Shown here: positions 37,340-48,994 of the stretch, in pieces
How the letters are laid out: each line of letters begins with the position of its first letter
Position numbering within the stretch: position 1 is the first letter of the stretch
Assembly: GCA_022885665.1 (NCBI GenBank)
Contig: JAGQDJ010000060.1
Location: forward strand, 62,001 to 126,000
DNA: 64,000 bases
Direction of reading: 5' to 3'
Source: Triops longicaudatus
Lineage: Eukaryota > Arthropoda > Branchiopoda > Notostraca > Triopsidae
Program-made: the position numbers and the translations under genes
The notes under the pieces: model-generated
Seen by the model: the letters and a program-made list of their open reading frames with translations, nothing else
Database searches by the model: none
Told to the model about the DNA's origin: nothing

Positions 37340-40300
37340 TTTGGTGCCTGCGCGACAGTCCCGTGCTGCCCGGGTAGTGGCTGCAAATCACAAATGGCCG
37401 TCGGAGAATAAGGCTCGGGTCCGCTCCCGGACTGCCTCTGAAGCTAGCCGCACAGGTCCGACGAGCTTGTTGGGCTTGCCGGTTGCCTCCCGTGGATTAC
37501 GGCGAGACGCTCGTTACCGTAAACTGCAAACGCGCATCTACAACTTCCTCGAGCGGCCGCGAGGCGTTCGTGCACTCGGATACCATGTGGTCGTGTAAGC
37601 ATCGATTCTTAATTAACCCCCACCACGGAAACGGAAAGATCCTCATGACCTTTTGCACCCCTTTTTCCTGTCCTTTTTTAACCCTAATCGAATTAATCAA
37701 GACACACTCGTTTTGCTCCTTTTTTTCCCAAATGAAACAGATGACATTTTCTTATTATCTTGCCTCCCACAAATAGTTTTCGTTTTCACACAGAAAGTAA
37801 TTTAAGACCAAACTTTTAAAATACTTTCCTTTAAACCCTTTTATCCCCTTTAAATTCTCTCTACAAAAACAGTATGCTTACATTATCTCATATAACGAAC
37901 CTACTTGGAATTTTTCTGTTTTAAAATATTGGCATTTTCAACGTTTTCTATGTGAGAAGCGTTTTTTTATACAAGCTTATTTGCAGCTTATTTGTAACGA
38001 TTTTTGCAGTTGTCTGAGGGGCCGACTATCCTGGTTCTTGTCCATCTAACATACTAATAATTTTTGTTCTTTGTTACGAGAAAGTTTTGTTTTATTTGTA
38101 TTAGACAGTAATGACTGTGAGTATGGCAGGATTATGTGTTTTCTTAGTAAATTAGTCGATGAACTGAAACAGCGTCAAAGATTCAGGCTGAAGCCGGCCA
38201 AGACTTGGCAGTTTCCAGCTGGCTTAATGGTTTGTTACGCTAATGTTTACCTTATGGCAGAGTAATGGAGCCAATACGAGTGAAGACAACCCAAGGAAAG
38301 GAAATGGCTAAATATGTATTCAAAGCGGACCCGCTAGTGGCTTTTAGTGTTTTCTCGTGATGTATGAGCACACTTGGGGTACATGCACCGTATTTCGGGA
38401 TAATATCGTAAAACGCGTATTGACGGACTAGTGAGGGCAATCTGGAGTGTTCATATACGTTGGACGTTTTCTGAGGGCAATTACTGCACTAGAATTTTAT
38501 GGCAGCATTGCTTTCCAACCCTCTTTTTGGAAAGTTAATTTTACGACGCTTTCTATACTAGCCTTCAGAGTGTCTAACGTGGTGGCCAGTAAGTGCCAGT
38601 AGGTGAGGTCCGACCCTTTTATCGAGTTTTACCTTTAGGTGTTGTTAATAGCCAAAACCCTACACGTGGTATTCACTGTTTCGGGGAGTTTTGGGTGCTT
38701 TCTGCAGTAGTAGCCACATGGTGTCGCCAGTAGTAAAGGGATTTATGGCGTCATCTGGGTCGTGATGCCTGATTGACGGTGATGACTGTTTTAAACATGT
38801 TTAAGCATTTAACGGAACGAGTATGTTAAACCTGGATAGATTATACCCCAAGTAGCACACTTACCAAAAATATTTTAGAAGTCTGAAGTTCACTTTTGTA
38901 CGAATTTTTGCAAACGTAAAATAGTCAAACAATTATCCCGAAAAATACGTTTCACATACGAAAGAAAAAAAGAACACTAAAAGTATTTAATAGCTGTTCA
39001 AGATATGTAAAATGAACTTTAAAAAGGCGTTCGTTATTGATTGTTATGTAAGTCATAAAAAGGTATATTCCACGGTTAGAAGCCCAGAAGTTCGTTGTTC
39101 CATATTTCATTCTTTTCTGAAAACCGGTGAGGTCCTCAGTTTTCAGTCTTGGCAGCGTGGTCTCATAGTCTTTAGAAACAAGGTTGAAGTTTAATTGTTG
39201 AACTGCGTTCTTGCACTGTGGACTTTCTAACAACGTATGCTGTACTGAATTTCTTATAAGTGGAAAACTTTTATTGTTAAGAGTAGCAAGAGGATTTTGC
39301 GAATCCGACAAGGAATCAACTAAAGTGACCACTTGTTAAAGGAAGTGAGAAAGAATTCGCAAAGTTTCAGCAGCGTATAGTCAAATTCGTTTTTTTTTCG
39401 TCAGAGTGGAAATTATTTATTATTGTTGTATTACTACTATTTTGTTCTCTTGCATATTGTTGTGTAGAGTGACGAAATGTACTGACTAAATGTAATAGGG
39501 ATCCACAATGCAGAAAACAAATTTATAGAATTCGAGTTTCTTGTGTCTGCATTTAATTTCCATCACAATAGTTAATATACAAAAAGACAAATTATGTGGA
39601 TACAATTTGCATAAAATACGTATATTACGTTTTTTCCACGTGAAATTTAACGTTGTCTGTACGTACATTCAGCTTCTAGCTTCTAAGCTTCTTGCAGAGA
39701 CATATGCTGAACATCGTAAGAAAGACGTGTTTTAGACGTAGCTAAAAAAACGTTTGCAGCATAGACAATTAGTCGTTAAAAAAGACGTTCAATGAGTGTA
39801 GGCTAGGTACCTAAAGTTCACACTTAAACGTCTATAAATCTCTTAAAAAACGTAAGTGTGCTACGTTGAGCGTGAATAAGCGCTATCCTTCGATATATTT
39901 AACCGTGTTTTTCGTACAATAAAATATAAGTATTTTGTAACCTTTATTTTTATGCAGATGCAGAGTTTCAAGAAGTCTTATGTATTTCAGGGTTTACTGT
40001 AGTATTTTAATGTGGTTCTAGAATTATTGAATTGACTTTGTTTATTGTGGAAATTATAGCTTAGTAACGTATCCAATCAGCCTAGAAACTAACAGTTGTT
40101 TATGGCCAGATCTTTCTTTAAGCTAGGAGATGGTGTGACGTATGTTTATATGTCACGTCCACTTTATAGAAAGAAGAAGGTAAAATAAAGAAAATGCATT
40201 AGGTAATCTTCAAATCCAAGCAGATATTTATTTTGAAAAAAACTGAACTAGAAAAGTCGTGTCACCTTGTGTTTAGGACAACCTTTTCTATACAATGTCA

Positions 40301-43300
40301 CATGTTACCCCGTGACCACAACAGCAGATGACGCAACTTTCTGGGAATCACCCACGCTTTGCGTCGGTGATTCTGCAAAACACATGTCAAGCCTTGCGGA
40401 TATCAAAGTAATATGTTGCCAATGTTATTTTCGGTGCGGCAGTTTTAAAGCTCAAAAGACGGATCGAGTATTCAGAGTTGCATAATGCACCGTTTCATTC
40501 TTAGTTACTCTACGTGGACACTCAACTTCCCCGAGCTGTCTAGTTTTCTTTATCCCCGTTATATAATTCACTCAAATCCACAGTGGCGCATCCGTGTGCG
40601 AAAACACAGCTTAAATGCGTCACAGTCACGTGCTTTAGCTCCTTTAGTCATAGTCGCGTCTCCCAGCTTTAACGGACGTTGCCAGTTTTCAAAACTACGC
40701 TTAAGGAAGCTTTACTATTGCGTCATATAGCGTGAACAAAATTAAAAATGTGTAAGATTTCTGTATGTACAACAACGGCAAAAGTCTTATTCGTGTTGTT
40801 TAAAGCAACTAAACTATTTTAAAAACATAAAAAGCAAAATAGGAAAATCTAGAAATAAAAATGGCAGTGTGTTAACGGCGTCAACACGACGCATTTCATC
40901 TAAAAAGCCCTGTGTTATATACTGTCACGAGCTACTTGAAAGTCTCATAATTTTCGCCTAATTGAAATTTTGACACTCTTGACTAATGTTCTCCGTCATG
41001 TTCAGAGACTAATGGTGAAATTACGAATGAATGCTGCCCGGGGTCTTTAACGAAGGCAAACTGCTTCAATTGAGTATATGTACTATTTATGTGGGTTTTC
41101 GTCTTTTTTGTGTCTTTAGGTTTTTTATGGTTTTTATGTGCCTCGCTCTGAGTGTCTTTTCCACCATTAAAGGCTATGAAGAGATAGCCGGGACGTTTTT
41201 GTTTTATATGGAAACTGTGGTTGTGGTGTGGTTCACAGTCGAGTTTGTCTTCCGGTAATTGTTGATCTACTTTCCTCTTTAGGGAGAAAATGAACGAAGA
41301 GCCTTACGTTTAACGATTTTTTCTTCTCTGGGTGTTAGATTATGGTCTTCGGGATGCCGATCACGATATCAAGGCTTTTTAGGGCGAATCAAGTTTCTCC
41401 GACGCCCCTTTTGCATTATCGGTAAGGTTCATGTCACCAATTTCCCAACACTTGCATTGTTAGACGCCCCGTTGCTTTTTTTCTTTTTTCTCTCCCGGGA
41501 ACGAACGCCCATAGTGTGTTTAACAATGCATTTGGCGCCAAAAAGTTGTCTTGGGGAGGCTTGTAATGTAGGCATGCTGAGTATGTATGTATACATACAT
41601 AAATGCATTACCGAAATCAGACGTATGCACAAATGTATGCATGTTTGTTTGGGTTATGTAGCACACATGTAGGCCTATACGTGGATACATGGAGGTATTT
41701 ATTCATCTATAAATGCATGTGTATGTATGCGCCGCTTTTTTGGACTGAATTCTCAGCAGGAGCAAATTGATTGATGTAAAAACTTGTGTTTAACACAGGG
41801 TAACAGATACCGTGTTCTAGGCATGTGTTTAAAAATATCTAAGGCTAGAATTGTTTTGCTATCGTGTTGCTGTATATTCGTTCGTGTATGGCTTTAAAAT
41901 TAACGAACATTTTATGTTACAAAATGATCTGTGTATGGGTTAATCTTTGAGTAAGTGTGCGTACATATTTATCTATGTAAGTGAGATTGTATTGTAAAAT
42001 TCTCTACCGTATGTATTTTGTAATCGATACCTTGTTATGCAACTGATGTATTGGTATAATTTATTGGTGTATAACTGTTTGTAGATGTTATTACCATTGC
42101 GGCCTCATTAGTGGTACTGTCACTGGGTACCAGCGGTCAGGTGTTCGCAACTTCGGCGTTAAGAGGCTTACGCTTCTTCCAGATCCTTCGCATGGTACGC
42201 ATGGATCGCCGGGGCGGTACGTGGAAGTTGTTGGGTTCCGTTGTCTACGCTCATCGCCAGGAACTATTTACGACCCTGTACATTGGATTCCTTGGCCTCA
42301 TCTTTTCCAGTTTTTTGGTCTATTTAGCCGAGAAAGATGCCAACCCGGACGTCTTTTCCAATTTCGCAGATGCCTTGTGGTGGGGCGTGGTAAGAATGTC
42401 ACATTCACCTAGTATTCCTTTTCCTTATTTTACATTTCCATTTGTACTTCTATTTTTAGACATTTTTGTATGTATTGTTGTTTCGCACCCAAATCTCAAG
42501 GTCCTTTTCAGTGAATGTCACTTACATTAGGAACTATTCATTATGAATGTTCCCATTGACATGCGAGTTTTGCTTTGTGTGAATGTGAATTGTTTATTTT
42601 TGTAAGGATATTTGAGATGTTTCGTGACTTTTTTGAATGCTTACTTTTTATTTACTCTACCATTGATTTTAGTTCATTTCAACGTTTCTAATAGTTATCA
42701 CTTTCATGTAAAGTTTCGTGCATTCGTATCTAAGTTCTATGCGTATTAGTTTTACGTATTTTTATCTTTATGTGTAGTAGTGTTAGTGTTTTGTGCATTT
42801 AATTCATTTTTGCGTGTGTAAGGTATGTGAATTTCGTACAAACTTCTCGTAGGTTAGGAATTATTGTATCAAACAGATAGGGTTCATTCGTGTTGATTTA
42901 TGTACCTGGAGTAAACCGTCTCTTTGTTTCCAGATAACGTTATGTACTGTGGGGTACGGTGACACGGTGCCCATTACTTGGCAGGGGAAGTTAATTGCTT
43001 CAGGTTGCGCGTTAATGGGCATATCATTTTTTGCCCTGCCAGCGGTATATATAATTACTTTCATGGAATTTTTTTTTCTTTTATTCCCTTTCCCAATTTT
43101 CTGGTTCCATGTTGTGAACTTTTTTACCCTGCTTGCTTACCAAGCTGAAAAGCTTTTGTAATTAGGGTATCCTGGGTTCCGGGTTTGCTTTAAAAGTTCA
43201 GCAGCAGCAACGGCAGAAGCACATGATTCGACGCAGGCAACCAGCTGCCACTTTAATTCAGTGTTTATGGCGCTGTTATGCAGCGGATGAGCACTCTCAT

Positions 43301-46300
43301 TCCGTAGCCACTTGGAAGATTCATCAAGTACCTTTGCCAAGCCCAACCATGTACGTTTTTTTGCTTACCTTATTCCTTTTTCTTATTTCTGCAGCCCTTA
43401 GAGGGCCCCTACCCCCTGAGGCTACAGGGGGAGGAGCCATGTACCTAAATGTGATTTATTATGGATGATAAGGTGTTAATATGTATTTTCCTGTTGAAAT
43501 GATACGGCTTTTTTAGGTTCAAGCATAATGCTTCGTTTGTGACCCGATTGCCCACGATCCGACGGCACAAAACGCCTCATTCCTCCCATGGCGCCTATTC
43601 CACGTCGTCGCAGAAGGAGAAAAATCGTTCAGATAATCATCACACCCCTGAAGAACTGTGCAAAGATGGGAAACGGAGTTCGGAAGGAAGATTATCATCA
43701 GGTATTAAGGTGTTGCTTAGACATGTCGCCACACGTATCCACTAGTAGATGCAGGTTCCTCTTACCGAAGGGTGGTGGTTGGAGGGTTGGGTGGGGCATT
43801 ATTTATGTTGCCTCCCCCTAAAAAGGTTTAATCAATAGTACAGCGCTTACTTGCTTTCTCCCGAGAAACTATTATAACGGAGTAATGTGAGTGTGTTTCA
43901 TTTCTTCTTTTCGTATCTCTAATCGAGTGTGTCTCTTTCCGCGTTTATACATGTAGTTGACCTTTCCGAAGACGATGAAGAGCAAGCGCCGTACATTCAG
44001 TTGACAAGGCAACATAAAGGAGCTATTCGAGCTCTTAGGAAGGTAAGCAGAAGTGGCTTTAAATGATTCCAACACAGGAAATTTAACGTGGCTTACATTG
44101 GTTGTTGAGTTCCTTTTGATACTTTTCTTGTGAAAACTACAGGAGAAATAGAAGTATAAGAAAACGTTCGAAATTTCCGTGTAAAAGCTTTTTGAGCTTG
44201 GTAACAGAGGGCAGTAATCTCAAAGTATTAATGGTTTTTAAGAAATTTGAACGACTGATAAATTGAATTAAATTATCCTTTAATTGGATTCGTGGAATTT
44301 TCTGTGGTTAATTTTTCTAAAAAATAGTATTCCTCTATAACGAACTCAGTTACAGTAGTCTCTTTGTAACGCATTAATCTACAACGAACTTCCAGCTGCA
44401 AAAGATGGTTTTCAGATCTCCAGATTTGCACTCTACATGTATAAAAAGCGTCAGACACAACGATATGCTGCTACAAAGCAAATCGTAAGTTGCCACGAAA
44501 TGGTAGTCATTTGAATTTAAATCGTAACGGTTTTTCACTGCACGTTGAGGAATTTCGAACGTTTTAAAAAGCAGAATTTTCATTTCTTGGGCAACTTTTT
44601 GGGTTAACCAACTGTGATACTGTATACATTGCGTGTGCAGATCAAATTCTTTGTAGCTAAACGGAAATTCAAAGAGGCCTTAAAACCGTATGACGTTAAG
44701 GACGTTATCGAACAATATTCAGCCGGACACGTTGATCTCCTAAGCCGCGTTAAGTCTGTGCAAAACAGGTGCGCCATCTTTCCCCAACAAACCGTCACTA
44801 AAATGCGCATTATTCTCTTTTTCTTTTTTTCCATAAAAACTATTTGCTGTTGCCTCCATTTTGGTTTTTGTACCTCATCCCTCCTCAAACAACCCTTGGA
44901 TTCGGTACTCGTTTTGGTTTTTGCTACGTACTCAACTTTTCCGCATTTTTCTTGCCTACCGACAATTGTCTGCACTTTTATTTTTTAAAAATACCCTCTT
45001 TACCAATCTCCAATTCATCCTTACCAAAAATGCCTGGCTTTTTTATGATTTTTTTGTGGTTGGACACGTGTATGTGTCCACGTACCCTGGAATTTCCCCC
45101 ACGCGCTGTGTTCGTTTATTTTTCGAGAACACTAGATCAAGTACTTCGTGGCAAGAAGGAAATTCCGTGAAGCACTAAAGCCTTACGACGTTAAGGACGT
45201 TATTGAGCAATATACGCAAGGCCATGCTGATCTGCTCGCACGCGTCAAAACGCTCCATTTCAGGTACGGAAAGATACACACAAAAGCCCAGTTACCCTTG
45301 TCAGTCTTGAAACTCCTGTTTTTCCTCCTAAAGTTTCTTAGAAACGGTAATTACTTTGTCCCCTGAAGCATAGTTGACACTTTGCGCTAGTCATTTTCGG
45401 CAATGTTTCACAGAAACAACGAAAACATAATGACGGTTATAACACACGTAAGAATGAAACCTGTAGCGTAGAATGCGGCCGAACGACTTCTAGGCCAAGC
45501 CCGACAGAGTTGGCCATGGACGAGGCTAGCGTGGGGACGCCTTTCACGCAAGCTGCCGAAAGTTAGCATAGGAGTTTGGGTTCTGTCGAAACTTAACGCT
45601 TTTAAATTACGCTAAACACACGGCAGTTGCGTGAGTGGCTCCACTGTACAAAAGCTGAGGATGTTGCGCCAAATAACTCATTTGTTGAGGATTGAAAAAT
45701 CGAAAACAGACCAAAGAAAATCTAGGAGAAACTTACTGAAAATTTCGCATCACAAAACAGCAAAACACCGGTCGTAGATGAAAATATTAGAAGAACTTTT
45801 ACTTGCGATGTAATAAACTTGAAGCGTCCGCCGTTGCTTTCGCAATTTACAGCATTACCGAGCTTGCGACAGTTAAGCATAAAAGTGTTGCCTCATCTTT
45901 ATTTCTGTATCTTTTAACAATTATTACTTTCTGCCAATAAATCGTAGCTTCTTGCTCAGGACATTGGATTCCAACAAAATTAGACATGAGTGTTACTGTT
46001 TGTGTTGAAAGTGAGTTTGTACACTTTTGGTTTGTAAAATATTCTGAAAATCGACAAAAAGTGGTGGATTGGACAGCTACGCAAGCGATATACGCGCCTG
46101 AGTTAAAATAAACTCAATTATGACTTCATTAGCGCTTAGTTGATCTTTTGTTTGCAAAATACTTACGTGCTTTACACAAATATTACCGTTTAGCCATCAT
46201 GGAATCTAATATAACTTGAATGAAAGAATCAGTATTATTTCGAGTATTCTCCTTGTAAACGCCAATTATTCTAGTGTGGAAAGTAATACTGATTAATGAC

Positions 46301-47797
46301 CAAATTTGTTTTCTCAAATTACGCGACACCATTTATTACTGCTTCGAACGGCAACGCTGGAATTCGTAGTATATTCCGCTGCAAGTCAACAATACCCCCC
46401 CCCCCAGGGTATTACAATTAGCCCTTGAGGTGTGTTACATAAGGAGCAAATGACTATTATGCAAGTGTCAATTATGCGTCACTTAGTTCAAAAGAGTTTT
46501 AATAAGGTTGAAAATTTAGTCCGGGACAAGGTAAAAATAGTTTCTGACGTGCGTCAACCTTGGAATATCATTTATTGAGCAAATTGAGCAAACAAAGCTC
46601 GAGTAACATTATTTTTTTGGGTTGTCCTTTATAAAGACTTTTATATGACAAAGCAGCTTTCTTGCCATGAAGCCATGAACGCTCCATGCACTATTAACCC
46701 TATTGCATTTTGCCTCGATTCATACCTCATGAAAAATTCTCTTTTTTAATAAATCCATTTTGTAACTCATATCTTCTTATAAAAAGCATTTTGCGATACT
46801 AAAAATGCAAACGACCCAGTAGTCGCCTTCGAGTAGTAAGCAAACTTTACCTCGATTTTGTTCGTTTTTTTTTTCCTAAAAGAAAAATTAAAATATTGAA
46901 AAGTCTGAAGAACTTAAAAAGCTAACTGAAGATAAACAGGCTGGATCAAATCTTGGGCAAAAGTGGTTCCAAAGCCAAGGATGTGTACGAGTCGAAAATG
47001 AGCCTCGCGTCGAGAATAGTGCGGGTCGAGCGACAAGTGGATGATATTGAGTCCAAGATTGACCAGTTGTTAGACATGTACACAGAAGATCGGAACAAAT
47101 GGTTACGGTTATGGTCCACGGTGGCTTGCCAAGCTCATCCTAGTGTCACCAGTCCATCATCGGTCGATAAACTACCTCTCTTGGAATCGAACACGCCGAT
47201 GGTGGCAGTTCGCCCCATTCCAAAGCCTATTCTCATCACTTCTGAACCGTCCACGCCCACCATGGACGATAGTGCGTTGGTAAACGATCTCGTACAGCCT
47301 AAAGTCAAGAAAAAAGTCACGCTCAAGTATATCTATTTACATATTTTGTTTTAATTATTTTACCTCCGAACTGTTGACTTCCATTAAGTCAACGTAATTT
47401 CACCAAGATTAATTAGTTGTTGTCCAAATTATAGGGCCACGCCCTCTGTGCTTACGTCGGAATGTGGTAAGCATGCCAAGTTCAACGGTGATAGCGGCTC
47501 GGATTTAGAAAATGACGATGACGACCAAGAAGTTATGGAACTTGAGGGCAGAAAAGCAGGTAATGGCGGATGGAATCTGCCAGGGAGCTATGAGAAGCAC
47601 CGAAAACATGTTTGTAATGTCTATGGTGTGGAAATGTCTTTGGAAGGGGCGTGGATTCGATCTAATTTTATCATTTATCTCTTGTGTTGACAGTGTTGTT
47701 GGAACGGCGGTGCTCCAAAGATGAAACCGAAACTTTGCCTTTGCTTCTTTTATCTTGTGTATCGTCCCAGTTTGGATCCGAAGAATCTTTTTTGTAG
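37340..47797 (+). CDS. KCNQ: KCNQ (Kv7) voltage-gated potassium channel, 5' incomplete
   Basis: Exons: 37340-37594, 41120-41254, 41339-41421, 42085-42389, 42934-43044, 43166-43350, 43517-43701, 43957-44042, one of 44641-44768 or 45136-45263, 46940-47326, 47435-47559 and 47694-47797. About 695 aa are visible. Seen in order: pre-S1 RKLQTRIYNFLERPRG; S1-S3 (FSTIKGYEEIAG, CRSRYQGFLGRIKF); S4 LRGLRFFQILRMVRMDRRGG; and the pore, with selectivity filter TVGYGD and the SFFALPAGILGSGFALKVQ bend. Then come helix A with IQ-like LIQCLWRCYAA, helix B/C, and the tetramerising coiled coil (SLASRIVRVERQVDDIESKI). It carries slow voltage-gated K+ (M-type) current at the plasma membrane. No in-frame ATG exists in the first visible exon, so at least one upstream exon is missing from this model. 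The last exon is the least certain. Confidence 0.95.
39125..39890 (+). repeat. Dispersed repeat B, copy 2 (KCNQ intron 1)
   Basis: Diverged direct copy of 5075-5840, lying in the 3.5-kb intron between the first two visible KCNQ exons. A 126-codon minus-strand open frame (38952-39332) overlaps its left part, but that frame is not conserved in the other copy, so it is not evidence for coding. Confidence 0.7.
41560..41735. repeat. ATGTATG-rich simple-repeat tract (KCNQ intron 3)
   Basis: Imperfect ATGTATG/ATACATAC motifs dominate this intronic stretch, including gtatgtatgtatacatacat. It looks like a decayed microsatellite and shows no coding or splice signal. Confidence 0.6.
44330..44560. mobile_element. 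Possible Tigger/pogo-like relic (KCNQ intron 8)
   Basis: Contains 'ctataacgaactcagttaca', 'cagtagtctctttgtaacgc' and 'ctacaacgaacttcc', similar in style to 13746-13990 and to pogo/Tigger ends. No clean termini were found. Confidence 0.25.
44641..44768 (+). CDS. KCNQ: KCNQ alternative exon 9a (helix B)
   Basis: An exon of 128 nt, phase 0 in and phase 2 out, bounded by gtgcag and gtgcgc. It encodes IKFFVAKRKFKEALKPYDVK and ends DLLSRVKSVQN. This is the helix B segment that binds calmodulin and phosphoinositide in Kv7 channels, plus the start of helix C. Its neighbour 45136-45263 encodes the same segment with the same length and phases, so only one of the two can be used without a frameshift. 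Confidence 0.93.
45136..45263 (+). CDS. KCNQ: KCNQ alternative exon 9b (helix B)
   Basis: A second 128-nt exon, phase 0 to phase 2, bounded by acactag and gtacgg. It encodes IKYFVARRKFREALKPYDVK and ends DLLARVKTLHF. By hand alignment 31 of 42 residues equal those of exon 9a, and the 20-residue stretch across KPYDVKDVIEQY is nearly invariant. Both frames are intact and both have splice sites, so neither is a pseudo-exon. Joining both would give 256 nt and shift the frame, the classic arrangement of mutually exclusive exons from tandem duplication. Confidence 0.92.
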
Positions 47798-48480
47798 CGT
47801 TCTCTCCATTGGAGCAGATTACAAGAAACGTGTTGATTGAATTCTATTGATTGCATTTACCCCAAGGGCGCTAAGAGAGGCGGGTCCAGCATTTGAATGA
47901 GGATCAAAGGTTTTCTATGTTTACCATATCAACAGAATGCTGCTGCAAGATTCACAACTACATTAGGACTTGAAAAAATATGAAAAAATTAGCTATACCA
48001 CGAAGGCACAGATTCAGGTGCACAAACGTGAAAACTGGTTTTGCATATATGATCGCGTGGATGTAGACTTTTCCAAGATAAACATGAGGATTATCATTTC
48101 TAGGTAATTTAGATTAAACTAACATCGCTTAATTGCATCAGACTTTCGACGAATGAACGATTATTTTTTTAAAGATAAGAAACGACACGCTGAATCAGAG
48201 TATAAAGAAGTAACCGATTCGAAACGATTATTTATTGTCGAAAACAGAGTTTGACCAAAATGAATCTAAAGTTTTTGTTGACTTTCATACAAAGTAATAA
48301 GAGTACGAGTTAGCCATGTTTGTGCTTGTCGTGAAACTTCTGACCTTAAGGAAATAATGCAAACACCTTTTTGCTTCAATATTAATCGCTAACCTAACGA
48401 CAACGCACAGCTTTTTATTCCCAGTTAGATCACGTCGACAGGGAACTTATCTAGTACTGCAATTCTGTGAAAAGAGAGTA

Positions 48481-48645
48481 ATGGCATGCAGCGACGGCGG
48501 AACTGGGGGGGGCAGAGGGGGCAGCTGCCCCTCCTAAAATTTTGTAGAAAGGGGCAAAAGTATGATTTTGCCCCCCCCCCCCNNNNNNNNNNNNNNCCCC
48601 CCCCCCCCCCTGAGAAACACTCGTTCCGCAGTCACTGATGGCATG
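48481..48645. mobile_element. hAT-type MITE with perfect 8-bp TSD and internal N gap
   Basis: The element spans 48489-48637 and is flanked on both sides by ATGGCATG (48481-48488 and 48638-48645). Imperfect terminal inverted repeats read CAGCGACGGCGGAACT at the left and, reverse-complemented, CAGTGACTGCGGAAC at the right. The interior is G-rich on the left, C-rich on the right, and interrupted by 14 N at 48583-48596. The 8-bp duplication and CAG ends indicate the hAT superfamily. It has no coding capacity and lies downstream of KCNQ. Confidence 0.85.
48583..48596. other. Assembly gap (14 N) inside a poly-C run
   Basis: Fourteen N are flanked by 12 C on the left and at least 14 C on the right. 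The true poly-C length is unknown, so this is a homopolymer that the assembly could not resolve rather than missing genes. Confidence 0.95.
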
Positions 48646-48854
48646 GAAACACCTTTGTGCTTTAGTATAAATCGTTAATCGAAGGGAACGCGCAACATTG
48701 AAGTCCAAGTTAATTCACACTGACAAGAAACTTGTCAGTTTGTATCAATTCCTTTTCTATTAACTAAGTCCCAGGGCTCGCCGTTATGTAACTAAATGGT
48801 TGACTTGCTCACCTACTATTTACCTGCAGTTACCCGAAATCTCAATTCTGCAAT

Positions 48855-48994
48855 CTTGTAAGCAGGGCCGGATTATAATAGAGGCTAAGTAGGCTACAGC
48901 CTAGGGGCCCGTCAAGGAGGTCAAAAAAGTGGGGGGGGGGGCGGATACGTCAGCCTAGGGGCCCGTAAAGACTTAATCCGGCCCTGCTTGTAAG
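48855..48994. mobile_element. hAT-type MITE with perfect 8-bp TSD
   Basis: A 124-bp element (48863-48986) with 13-bp perfect terminal inverted repeats CAGGGCCGGATTA. It is flanked by identical 8-bp duplications CTTGTAAG (48855-48862 and 48987-48994). Inside, 'cagcctaggggcccgt' occurs twice in direct orientation on either side of an 11-G run. Identical duplications and repeats suggest a fairly recent insertion mobilised by a hAT transposase in trans. Confidence 0.92.

Noticed and set aside
38952..39332. 126-codon minus-strand frame in KCNQ intron 1
   Set aside because: It overlaps repeat B, and the other copy of that repeat does not keep the frame open.
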